DNA from: an uncultured Collinsella sp.
GTDB taxonomy: Bacteria; Actinomycetota; Coriobacteriia; Coriobacteriales; Coriobacteriaceae
Assembly: GCA_958445065.1 (NCBI GenBank)
Contig: CAUCQW010000012.1
Location: 17,147-81,146 of the forward strand
DNA length: 64,000 nt
Direction: 5' to 3'
Shown: positions 1 to 7,499 of the stretch, piece by piece
Layout: the number at the start of each line of letters is the position of its first letter
Position numbering within the stretch: the first letter of the stretch is position 1
Position numbers and translations under genes: made by a program
The notes under the pieces: model-generated
What the model saw: only the letters and a program-made list of their open reading frames with translations
Told to the model about the DNA's origin: nothing
The model's database searches: none

Positions 1-269
1 GTACCGGGGTTGCCGGCATTGACCACAATCTCGGCTGTCAAAATCTTGTCGAACAGGTCCGCGATCTCGGGATCATACTCGCTAAGCACACGGCGCTCCA
101 GGCGCAAGAACAGCGCCAGATTGTCGCGCAGCTCCTCGGGGATCTCGATCTCGGCGAGACGCTCCCTGGACTCGGCATTCGAGCCGATTCGGTTAACGAG
201 GCGGTTGACCACGGCAGCGACGCGCGCCGCGGCTTCGGGTACAGACTGGTTGCTTAGGTTCTCAGCCAC
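1..269 (-). CDS. Unknown protein, N-terminal part, cut by the window edge
   Basis: About 90 N-terminal residues are visible on the minus strand and the reading frame runs off the window. The sequence starts AENLSNQS and is rich in Ala, Glu, Arg and Leu. It looks soluble and helical, with no membrane segment or signal peptide. I chose the GTG at 269, which has GGAGG just upstream; an in-frame ATG at 281 is the alternative, but its own GGAGG sits almost against it. It lies downstream of hisS on the same strand, with a terminator-like hairpin and its own -10 box between them, so it is probably transcribed separately. I do not recognise the family. Confidence 0.6.
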   Translation of the reverse strand, partial: MAENLSNQSVPEAAARVAAVVNRLVNRIGSNAESRERLAEIEIPEELRDNLALFLRLERRVLSEYDPEIADLFDKILTAEIVVNAGNPG

Positions 270-313
270 GTTTCCTCCCATTCCTCCTTCTATGCACGTA
301 ACATGCGGTATTC

Positions 314-319
314 ATTATA
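314..319 (-). promoter_or_regulatory. Likely -10 box for the window-edge gene
   Basis: A consensus TATAAT lies on the minus strand about 45 bases before the proposed GTG start at 269. No good -35 hexamer is at the usual distance. The roughly 110 bases upstream are AT-rich compared with the surroundings, as expected for a promoter region. Confidence 0.4.
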
Positions 320-432
320 GGCGCTTGAGAAATACTTTCGACACTGATTGCGCTTTACCACACAAAAGTATTTTCTGCATTGCAAAGGTTTTTGCCCTAA
401 ATGGTCGTATTTCTCGGTGGGCGGCATACGTA

Positions 433-470
433 AACGGGGGCATTCCGCATAAAAGCGAAACACCCCCGTA
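433..470 (-). terminator. Terminator-like hairpin after hisS
   Basis: On the minus strand two 14-base arms, CGGGGGTGTTTCGC and GCGGAATGCCCCCG, pair with a few mismatches around a TTTTAT loop and are followed by TTTAC. The hairpin lies about 60 bases past the hisS stop and before the next gene's -10 box. The U-tract is weak. Confidence 0.5.
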
Positions 471-526
471 ACAATCGCTCTCCATGAGCAGGACACGTTA
501 GCAGGCCCGAAGCTCAAAAAGATGCG

Positions 527-1840
527 CTACAGGCGCTCGCGAACCGCCTCGACGACGTTGTCCAGATCGGCGAGCACCTCGTCATGGCTCTGCATGTCGC
601 GCACTTTGACCTTGCCGGCGGCAAGCTCGTCGCCACCCAGGACCAAGATGAGCTTGGCGCCTACCTTATCGGCTTGCTTAAACTGGGCCTTGAGCGAACG
701 ACCCTGATAGTCGGCCTCGGCCACGATACCTGCGGCGCGAAGCTCCTGCGTAATGGCAAAGACGTTCTGACGCAGCTCCTTGCCGGCGTTGGCGACATAG
801 ACGCACGGGGCCTCATCGGCACCCAAATCGCTGCCAAAGGCCTGCAGGGCCAGCAGGGCGCGCTCAAAACCGACAGCAAAGCCGACGCCCGCCGTGGGCT
901 TGCCACCCTCGAGCTCGACCAGGCCATCGTAGCGGCCGCCGCCGCCGATGGAGCCGACGCCGGCGCCAGGGGCCTCGACCTCAAAGACAGTACGGGTGTA
1001 GTAGTCCAGGCCGCGCACCAAGGTGGGATCCTCGACATACTCGATACCGGCGGCATCCAGATAGCGCTTGACCTGCTCGTAGTGCTCGCGGCACTCATCG
1101 CACAGGTTGTCACCCATCAGCGGAGCCTCGGCCATGATCTCGCGGCAGTGGTCGTTCTTGCAGTCGAAGGCACGCAGCGGGTTGAGCTCGGCGCGCTCGC
1201 GGCACTCATCGCACATCTCGTCGGCGTGATCGAGGATGAACTGCTTAACCTGCTCGCGATAAGCCGGACGGCACTGGGCGTCACCCATCGAGTTGATGAG
1301 CAGACGAAGCTTGGAAAGATCGAAGCCCAGGCGCTTGTAGAACTCCATGAGCATGATGATGCACTCGGCGTCTGCCGCCGGATCGGGAGCGCCGAGCCAC
1401 TCGATGCCCACCTGGTGGAACTGGCGCAGGCGGCCCTTCTGGGGACGCTCGCCGCGGAACATGGCCTCGGCGTAGTAAGCCTTAAACGGCGTGGAGCCCT
1501 GGGGCACCAGATTGTTCTCGACGACGGCGCGCACCACGCCGGCCGTGCCCTCGGGGCGAAGTGCCAGGCGCTGCTTGGGCTTGAGTTTGGTGTCGGTGCC
1601 CTCGGTAAAGACGCGCTCCAGGTTGGCACCGCTGAACACGCGGAACATTTCCTTGCGCACGACGTCGGTCGACTGGCCGATACCGTGGACAAACACGTCA
1701 ACCTGCTCGATCGCGGGCGTCTCGATGGGTTTAAAACCAAACGGCTCGAACACGCCGGCCGCAATCTGCTGCATCTTTTGCCAGGCGCGCATCTCGGCGC
1801 CGATAAGGTCGCGGGTTCCCTCCGCCTTCTGTGCCTGCAT
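527..1840 (-). CDS. hisS: Histidine--tRNA ligase
   Basis: Class II histidyl-tRNA synthetase, charging tRNA-His in the cytoplasm. The order of motifs is typical: EGTRDL near the N-terminus, motif 2 (LRPEGTAGVVRA, then FRGERPQKGRLRQFHQ), the histidine-specific LDYYTRTVFE, and GGGGRYDGL followed by GVGFAVGFERALL as motif 3. A short anticodon-binding domain (VYVANAGKE to the end) completes about 437 residues, a normal length. I prefer the ATG at 1840, nine bases after AAGG, over a TTG two codons upstream that sits only three bases from it. A Cys-rich insertion (CDECRERAELNPL, then CDECREHYEQ) carries paired CxxC motifs that may bind zinc; that is an inference. Confidence 0.97.
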   Translation of the reverse strand: MQAQKAEGTRDLIGAEMRAWQKMQQIAAGVFEPFGFKPIETPAIEQVDVFVHGIGQSTDVVRKEMFRVFSGANLERVFTEGTDTKLKPKQRLALRPEGTAGVVRAVVENNLVPQGSTPFKAYYAEAMFRGERPQKGRLRQFHQVGIEWLGAPDPAADAECIIMLMEFYKRLGFDLSKLRLLINSMGDAQCRPAYREQVKQFILDHADEMCDECRERAELNPLRAFDCKNDHCREIMAEAPLMGDNLCDECREHYEQVKRYLDAAGIEYVEDPTLVRGLDYYTRTVFEVEAPGAGVGSIGGGGRYDGLVELEGGKPTAGVGFAVGFERALLALQAFGSDLGADEAPCVYVANAGKELRQNVFAITQELRAAGIVAEADYQGRSLKAQFKQADKVGAKLILVLGGDELAAGKVKVRDMQSHDEVLADLDNVVEAVRERL

Positions 1841-1905
1841 GGGCAAACACCTTTCTTTTGTATCGCGTCATAGGTAGTGGACATTATACGGCACAAAGCA
1901 GCAAC

Positions 1906-2109
1906 GCGGCGGCGCGCCTGACCGAACGAGGGTATGGGGACTCGTTCGGCCAGACGCGCCGCCGCTGTTTGTGATCCCTTTTCCTCCGTCCCCTTCGGAT
2001 CACGTGATCCCTTGGGGACGGAGGAATAGGGATCATTTCGTAGGCCCGTGGCCGCCTTGGAAACCGAATGATGGTACGAGCATCCATTCGGCTTCCAAGG
2101 CGGCCACGG
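1906..2109. repeat. Cluster of three adjacent long hairpins
   Basis: Three imperfect inverted repeats sit side by side between hisS and the MFS remnant: 1906-1930 with 1941-1965, 1972-1993 with 2014-2035, and 2046-2073 with 2081-2109. The second encloses a perfect 14-base palindrome, GGATCACGTGATCC, at 1997-2010. The arms are 22-29 bases long and unrelated to each other. I see no coding frame worth calling. This accounts for the roughly 300-base gene-free stretch. Confidence 0.75.
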
Positions 2110-2144
2110 ACAGAACGGGACGAACAGAAAAGAGCGACGGACGC

Positions 2145-2594
2145 CTACTCCCCCGCCACGCTCGCGCGCAGCTTGGCGGCGATGGGCTCGGATACCAGCA
2201 GGAACACGAGCATGACCACGGAGCACGCCAAGCACACGATCCAGGTGCTCGCAAAGGAGCCCGAGACGGCAAAGAGCACGTAGACCTGCCACAGCTCACC
2301 GACAAAGCTCATGCCGGCAAGCACCGCCGAGGTAGCGATAACGGTAAGCGAGCCCAATACGCGGCCACTCACCTTATCGGCAACATGACCGATAACGAGC
2401 GAACCCACGACACTCACCACGGTGGAGATGGCATTGGAGACGTTGTACTGCGCAAGGGAAATACCCAGGTTGCTGACGATCAGCGGCTGGAACAGGCTCA
2501 TGCAGTTGACGAAAATCGTGTAACACGTGGCCATGATCACGAAGCCGGAGGCCACCACGAGCCAGCCGGGGAAGAACTTACGCTGCTGGGGCAT
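2145..2594 (-). pseudogene. MFS transporter with an internal deletion
   Basis: The frame encodes about 149 residues, whereas major facilitator transporters are usually about 400. The first 120 or so residues are a good MFS start: FFPGWLVVASGF is typical of oxalate/formate-antiporter-like members, followed by GHVADKVSGRVLG, the loop 2-3 signature, and four membrane segments. After AVSGSFASTW the sequence jumps directly to a last helix and tail (VVMLVFLLVSEPIAAKL) of the kind that ends such proteins. The simplest reading is an in-frame deletion of the middle eight helices. The start is ATG 2594 behind AGGAG. A functional half-transporter is unlikely. Confidence 0.7.
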
Positions 2595-2633
2595 ACTGCT
2601 CCTTTTAGACAAACGAATAGCCTGCGCCGGGCG

Positions 2634-2723
2634 CCGGTAGTGCCCAAGATTGCCTTGAAAGACAAGGGCATAGGCCTTACGGCCATGCCCGCAGGCTTGA
2701 AAGGCAAGGTTGGGTGCTACCGG
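2634..2723. repeat. Nested double hairpin between MFS remnant and amidohydrolase
   Basis: Outer arms of 23 bases (2634-2656 and 2701-2723) enclose an inner hairpin, GGGCATAGGCC ... GGCCATGCCC, at 2666-2690. The right outer arm overlaps the last codons of the amidohydrolase. The inner hairpin resembles those at 10594-10635 and 33211-33242. It probably terminates transcription of the amidohydrolase. Confidence 0.65.
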
Positions 2724-4009
2724 TGGTCGGCGATATAGCCCAAAGCGACGGCGGTATAGGCCGCGGCACCGAGCGGCAGCTCGGCATCGTTAAAACGTGC
2801 CTTGGGATGGTGCTGGGCAAAGTGTTCGTCCGTGTCGGTTACGGCCGCGCCCACGGTAAAGTACGCACTTGGGATCTTGCTCGAGATAAGCGCGAAGTCC
2901 TCACTCGCCATGGCATGGAAAAGCGGCAAGAAAGCCGTCTTGGGCAGCACTGCGCCCACGTAGCCAAGCGACGCCTGAGTCATATCGCTGTCGAGTACAA
3001 GCGGCGGAACATCCGAAAGCGTCTCGATGGTCGCCGGCGTACGATAGGACGTAGCAACGCCGTTAACGACCTCCGCGATGCGGGTCTTTAGGTGAGCCAT
3101 GAGCTCAACATCAAAGCCGCGCAGCGTTCCCTCGAGCACGCAGGTGTCGGGGATGACGTTGGCCGCCAAGCCGCCGGCGAACTTACCAACGGTAAGTGCG
3201 ACTTCCTTGGCCGCCGGCACCTCGCGGGAGATAAGCTCCTGGAGCGCCAGGTGCACGTGGACGCCGGCCGTGATGGGGTCGATGCAGATCTCGGGGCTGG
3301 AACCGTGGCCGCCCTTGCCCTGGAGCGTGATGCGGAAACCGTACACACCCGAGAGCGCCGGGCTGCCGTAGAGCACCAGGCCAAGCGGCGACTGGCTGTT
3401 GACATGCATGGCAAAGGCCGCCTGAGGGCGCGGGTTCTCGAGCAAGCCGTCGGCGATGGCAGCGCGTGCTCCCTCAAAGGTCTCCTCGCCCGGCTGGAAC
3501 AGCAACTTGACGGTAGCGTTGGCCTCCACAAGCTCGGCCTCGCGGGCCTTGAGCAGGCGCGCCGCACCAAGCAGGGCCGTCGCGTGCATATCGTGACCGC
3601 AAGCATGCATGCAGCCATTGGTGGATGCAAAGGGCTCGCCGGATTCCTCGACAACGGGAAGGGCATCCATATCGCCTCGGAGCATGACGACCGTTCCGGC
3701 CTGCTCGTCCTTGCACGTGCCATTGCCCTGAGCGGCCGCACCGGCACCGATCAGGCCAACGGCGCAGGAACCGTCGACTAGCGTGGTATGGGGGATGTCC
3801 ATCTCGTCCAGACGTGCCTGGATATAGGCAGACGTCTGCGGAAGATTGTTACCCAGCTCGGGCATCTGGTGTAGATCGTGTCGCCATGCAGCGAGCTCGT
3901 CTGCAAAAGCCTGAGCTTCTGCGACAAGACCGTCACCGATAGCGGCCTGCGCCGCCGCGGTGGCCTGGGGCGCTGGTTGCGGTTGAAAATCGGACAGAGC
4001 TGATGCCAT
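2717..4009 (-). CDS. M20-family amidohydrolase (hippurate/N-acyl amino acid hydrolase type)
   Basis: Zinc-dependent M20D peptidase-like hydrolase that removes acyl groups from amino acids or related amides. It shows RHDLHQMPELG, RGDMDALPVVEESG, the metal-binding HACGHDMHATALLG, QPGEE and the late SEDFA motif, in the family order. The dimerisation domain lies between, with GKGGHGSSPE. About 430 residues from ATG 4009, which has GGAGG six bases upstream; the N-terminal 35 residues, rich in Ala, Gln and Pro, precede the conserved core. There is no signal peptide, so it is cytoplasmic. Substrate cannot be read from the sequence. The next gene upstream has its own terminator, so this is probably a single-gene unit. 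Confidence 0.9.
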   Translation of the reverse strand: MASALSDFQPQPAPQATAAAQAAIGDGLVAEAQAFADELAAWRHDLHQMPELGNNLPQTSAYIQARLDEMDIPHTTLVDGSCAVGLIGAGAAAQGNGTCKDEQAGTVVMLRGDMDALPVVEESGEPFASTNGCMHACGHDMHATALLGAARLLKAREAELVEANATVKLLFQPGEETFEGARAAIADGLLENPRPQAAFAMHVNSQSPLGLVLYGSPALSGVYGFRITLQGKGGHGSSPEICIDPITAGVHVHLALQELISREVPAAKEVALTVGKFAGGLAANVIPDTCVLEGTLRGFDVELMAHLKTRIAEVVNGVATSYRTPATIETLSDVPPLVLDSDMTQASLGYVGAVLPKTAFLPLFHAMASEDFALISSKIPSAYFTVGAAVTDTDEHFAQHHPKARFNDAELPLGAAAYTAVALGYIADHR

Positions 4010-4087
4010 AGAAGCCCTCCAGTAACGTTTTTGCAGCACGCACTTTGATAGCGTAAAGTGCAAGGTACAACTGTAAGGGCATGACAT

Positions 4088-4111
4088 AAAAATGCCGCCC
4101 TGGGAGGGCGG
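4088..4111 (-). terminator. Intrinsic terminator of the EamA transporter gene
   Basis: On the minus strand GCCGCCCTCCCAGGGCGGC folds into a tight GC stem followed by ATTTTTAT, directly after the stop at 4125. Confidence 0.8.
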
Positions 4112-4124
4112 CGCAACAAGTTGT

Positions 4125-5108
4125 TTACAATTGCGGGTGTGATTTTCGGCGCAAGAAATCGAAATGCGTCTCGCTCAAGATAATCGAAAGAAAGATGAGC
4201 GCGAAGCCGGCGAGCAGGCGCGAGGTGAGCGCCTCCCCCATCAGCAGCACCGAGAACAGCACGCCCGAAGGCGACTCCATCGAAAGGAGCAGTGAGCCCG
4301 TCGAGGCCGAGACATGCGCCAAGCCGACGTTTTGGATGAGCAGAGCCGCGCATGTGCAACCAACCGAGAGAAACGCCATCGCGCTGATAAAGCTCGGCGT
4401 CCACACGGACAGAGGCGCTTGGGTCTCGAATAGCAGCGACGTTGCCAGGCTCAGCACGCCGTTGCCCACAAACATCCAAAACGTGATGACGTTGATGTCC
4501 ATTTTGCGACCGTACTTGGCAGTCACCGCCATCTGGATGGCGAAAAAGACCGCACCCGCCAGCGTAATGACATCACCGATGTTGAATTCAACGCTATCGA
4601 GCGCCACCAAGCCAATGCCCGCCAAGCACAGCAGCGCCGCGCCCAGGTTATAGCGGGTGAGTTTTTCGCCGCTCAGAAAATAGCTCGCGAACGGCACAAC
4701 GATGCAATACGTGCCCGTCAAAAAAGCATTCTTGCCCGCCGTGGTGTGCGCCAGACCGACTGTCTGCAGGGCGTAGGCGGCCCACATAAGTGCGCCCATG
4801 CCAAGTCCGACGATAAGGTTGCGGGCGTTGAGGTGCGCGATGATGCGCTTGTGGAAGATGAAAAACATGACCAACGCCGCAGGCAGAAAGCGCACGTAGA
4901 GCAGTTCGAACACCGGAATGGTGTCGAGCGCGTCCTTCATGGTCGTAAAGGAGTAGCCCCAGACGACTGCCACCGAAAGCAGCAGGACTTTCCAGAACAG
5001 CGGCGAGCGAGCGCCGGCGCCGCGGGAGGTGCCGCCCGCGCCCAGGTCCTCGCGAGCAACAGGGCTATCGGGCATCATTTCGATATTGTCAGTGGCATGC
5101 TGGGCCAT
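4125..5108 (-). CDS. EamA/DMT-superfamily transporter
   Basis: Ten predicted membrane helices in two five-helix halves, the usual drug/metabolite transporter plan (327 residues). Recognisable family features are VVWGYSFTTMKDAL at the first helix, LLYVRFLPAALVMF in helix 2, AYALQTVGLAHTTAGKNAFLTG, and in the second half LIQNVGLAHVSASTGSLLLSMESP. A hydrophilic tail of about 35 residues precedes helix 1. ATG 5108 has GAGG seven bases upstream. Such proteins move small metabolites or amino acids across the membrane; the substrate cannot be inferred. The gene stands alone between two terminators. Confidence 0.9.
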   Translation of the reverse strand: MAQHATDNIEMMPDSPVAREDLGAGGTSRGAGARSPLFWKVLLLSVAVVWGYSFTTMKDALDTIPVFELLYVRFLPAALVMFFIFHKRIIAHLNARNLIVGLGMGALMWAAYALQTVGLAHTTAGKNAFLTGTYCIVVPFASYFLSGEKLTRYNLGAALLCLAGIGLVALDSVEFNIGDVITLAGAVFFAIQMAVTAKYGRKMDINVITFWMFVGNGVLSLATSLLFETQAPLSVWTPSFISAMAFLSVGCTCAALLIQNVGLAHVSASTGSLLLSMESPSGVLFSVLLMGEALTSRLLAGFALIFLSIILSETHFDFLRRKSHPQL

Positions 5109-5177
5109 AGGGCATCCTCGCGCTCAATCTGGGCGTGGTGTCCGCACGCGCATGGCTGCGTGCCGCCTCATGGTCAA

Positions 5178-5215
5178 ATAAAAGCAGGGCGCACCGGACC
5201 CCCGGCACGCCCCGC
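5178..5215 (-). terminator. Hairpin with U-tract at 5.2 kb, likely end of the YhgE pair
   Basis: On the minus strand a 14-base GC-rich stem (GCGGGGCGTGCCGG with CCGGTGCGCCCTGC, one or two mismatches) is followed by TTTTATTT, about 95 bases downstream of the 5310-7499 stop. Confidence 0.65.
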
Positions 5216-5309
5216 TACTGTAGCAACAACCAAGCAGCCCGTGCAATTCACTACGCTAAAGCATCGGGTTGGAAGATCTCGATGTTCCGACGGCGTTTAC
5301 GTTGCTGAA

Positions 5310-7499
5310 CTAAATCAATTTGGTTGACTCCAGTTTTTCGATGATCCAGTCGTTGGCTTTGATGACCGGGCGGCGGAAGACGACGCCCAGTGCCAGCGAC
5401 GGAATCAGATAGCTCGCCAGAATGCCTAGCTCAATCCAGTACTCCATGTGGTACGCACCGGCCATGGCGGCATGCATGGCGTTGATGCCGTGGGTGAACG
5501 GCAGGAACGGATAGATCGCCTGGAACACGGGGCCGGTCATCTCGATGGGGAACGTGCCGCCCGAACCGCCGACCTGCATGACCAGCAGCACGACGGCGAG
5601 CGCCTTGCCGATATCGCCAAACGAAACCGTAAGCGTGTAGACGATATTGGAGAACACGAGACTCGCGACCCAGCCCGCCAGCACAAACTGCAGCGGGTCG
5701 TCGCACTGGATGCCAAAGAACAGGATGTCGCCCGCACACACGAGCGTTGCCTGCAGCAGGGCCAGACCGCCAAAGAACAGGTAGCGGCCCAGGTAGATCT
5801 CGTGCAGGCGCACGGGGATGAGCTCGTTGATAAGCTCATCGTCAACCGAGACCTTCATCATGGCCGCCAGCACAATCGAGCCCACCCAGAGCGACAGAAT
5901 CGTGTAGAACGGTGCCATGGCCGAACCGTAGTTGCGGATCGGATAGACCGGCTTGCGATCGAGCGCGACGGGGCCGGAAAGCGACACGGCCAGACCCTCG
6001 GGATCATTGCCGATCATCGTCTTGATCGTAGCGAGGTCATCCGACATCAAGGCGCCGTCGAGCTCGTCCTTAAACGCACTGATCTTGTCCGACGCCTCGC
6101 CCAGCTGATCAGAAGCCTTGTTGACCAGCTTTGCAGCCTTGGAGAGGCCCTTTGCCAGCGAACCGGATGCGTCGGTCAGGCCAGCAACAGCACTATCCAG
6201 ATCGTTCGAAATACCGTTCAGCGAATCCAAAACGCCCGAGATGGTCTTCTTGAGCTCCTTTGCCTTGGCCGAAAACGCAGAGTCGTAGTCAGTCTTGGCG
6301 CCCGAGATACCAGCCTTGGCATCCGCGATTGCCTGATCGACCTCGGCACGCGACTTATTAACCTCTGCCATGCTGTCAGAGAGAGACTTCGCGGTGGCCG
6401 TCAAGTCCTTGGCGTTGTTGCGATACTCCACAGCAATCCTGCTCAGCGATGTTGCCACAGACTTGAGGCTGTCCTGGAGTTTTTCGTCAGTCACCTGATC
6501 GGCAAAGCTGCGGAGCTGGTCGGCCGTGGCGTCGATATCGTCGGCACGCGTGTTGAGCGCCGCCGCGGCATCGTTGAGCTGGGACACTGTAAGGTCGACA
6601 TGTTGATTCGCGGCATCAAATGCCTTCGCAAGCTCGGCGGACACGTTGTCAAACGAGCCCGCGCTTCCGTCAATCGCGGCATTGATGGCGTCGTTGGCGT
6701 CCTTCAGCGCTTCCTTGGAATCGCTAATACCGCTCTTGACATGCTCCATCAGCTGCTTCGTTGACTCATCGACCGTGCCCGTCTGCTTGAGCATGCCGCT
6801 CGCCGACGTCAGCGAATCGGACGTGGAGCTCAAAATGCCCGCCAGCGACGAAGCATTTGCCCGAACGTCTCGCAGGTCCTCAATCGAATCGCCGAGCGTC
6901 GAGGACAGGTTGGCGATAAAGTTACCCACCTGGTCGGTGCTCATGTAATCGAGCAGGCTGGACACCGTCTTAAGACCGATCGTCGTAATGGTCTCGGTAA
7001 AAGTTTTGTTAACCTGGCTCTGGACGGCGCTCGAACCCTTCTCGGTCACGATCTGCGCAATGGCGTTGGCCTTCTGATTCTCGTAGAACTCGATATCGGC
7101 ATGCTTCACGTCGGTCGAGAAAAGCGTCATCATGTCAGCGCTAAACGTTTTGGGGATAACGACGGCAGCATAGTACGCGCCCGACTTAACGCCCTCGATA
7201 GCCTTTTCGCGATTGTTGAGCACAACCCAATCGAAGCTCTCGTTGCCGCGTAGGGTGGCGGTCACGTTTTCGCCCACGTTAACCTCGACGGGGATCAAAT
7301 CGCTCTCGTAACCCTCATCGGTGTTGACCACGGCGATCTTAAGATTGCCGGTGTTGCCGTACGGATCCCAGCTGCCGGCGATGTTAAACCACGCGTACAG
7401 ACACGGTACGATAATGAGGCCCATCACGACAACCAAGCCGATCACGGAGCGAGACACGTTTTGGACATCGCGCTTAAACAGATGCAGGATGTTCTTCAT
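5310..7499 (-). CDS. YhgE/Pip family membrane protein (second of the pair)
   Basis: 729 residues. An N-terminal helix (SVIGLVVVMGLIIVPCLYAWFNIAGSWDP) carries the YhgE/Pip signature, followed by a predicted extracytoplasmic region. That region contains the family's NTDEGYESD and AAVVIPKTFS stretches and a long coiled-coil segment (about residues 200-480). The C-terminus has about five or six membrane helices related to ABC-2 permeases. Family members include phage-infection proteins and exporters, often tied to type VII secretion in Firmicutes; a specific role here is unknown. ATG 7499 directly abuts the TAA of the upstream paralog, with GAGG five bases before it, so the two are translationally coupled and probably work together. 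Confidence 0.88.
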   Translation of the reverse strand: MKNILHLFKRDVQNVSRSVIGLVVVMGLIIVPCLYAWFNIAGSWDPYGNTGNLKIAVVNTDEGYESDLIPVEVNVGENVTATLRGNESFDWVVLNNREKAIEGVKSGAYYAAVVIPKTFSADMMTLFSTDVKHADIEFYENQKANAIAQIVTEKGSSAVQSQVNKTFTETITTIGLKTVSSLLDYMSTDQVGNFIANLSSTLGDSIEDLRDVRANASSLAGILSSTSDSLTSASGMLKQTGTVDESTKQLMEHVKSGISDSKEALKDANDAINAAIDGSAGSFDNVSAELAKAFDAANQHVDLTVSQLNDAAAALNTRADDIDATADQLRSFADQVTDEKLQDSLKSVATSLSRIAVEYRNNAKDLTATAKSLSDSMAEVNKSRAEVDQAIADAKAGISGAKTDYDSAFSAKAKELKKTISGVLDSLNGISNDLDSAVAGLTDASGSLAKGLSKAAKLVNKASDQLGEASDKISAFKDELDGALMSDDLATIKTMIGNDPEGLAVSLSGPVALDRKPVYPIRNYGSAMAPFYTILSLWVGSIVLAAMMKVSVDDELINELIPVRLHEIYLGRYLFFGGLALLQATLVCAGDILFFGIQCDDPLQFVLAGWVASLVFSNIVYTLTVSFGDIGKALAVVLLVMQVGGSGGTFPIEMTGPVFQAIYPFLPFTHGINAMHAAMAGAYHMEYWIELGILASYLIPSLALGVVFRRPVIKANDWIIEKLESTKLI

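Noticed and set aside
290..517. 75-codon frame upstream of the window-edge gene
   Set aside because: Located in the promoter region, Cys/Arg/Tyr-rich, no ribosome site, and it overlaps the hisS terminator hairpin.
584..1873. Long open frame antisense to hisS
   Set aside because: It is a shadow of the hisS coding frame in GC-rich DNA, with no family motif and no ribosome site.
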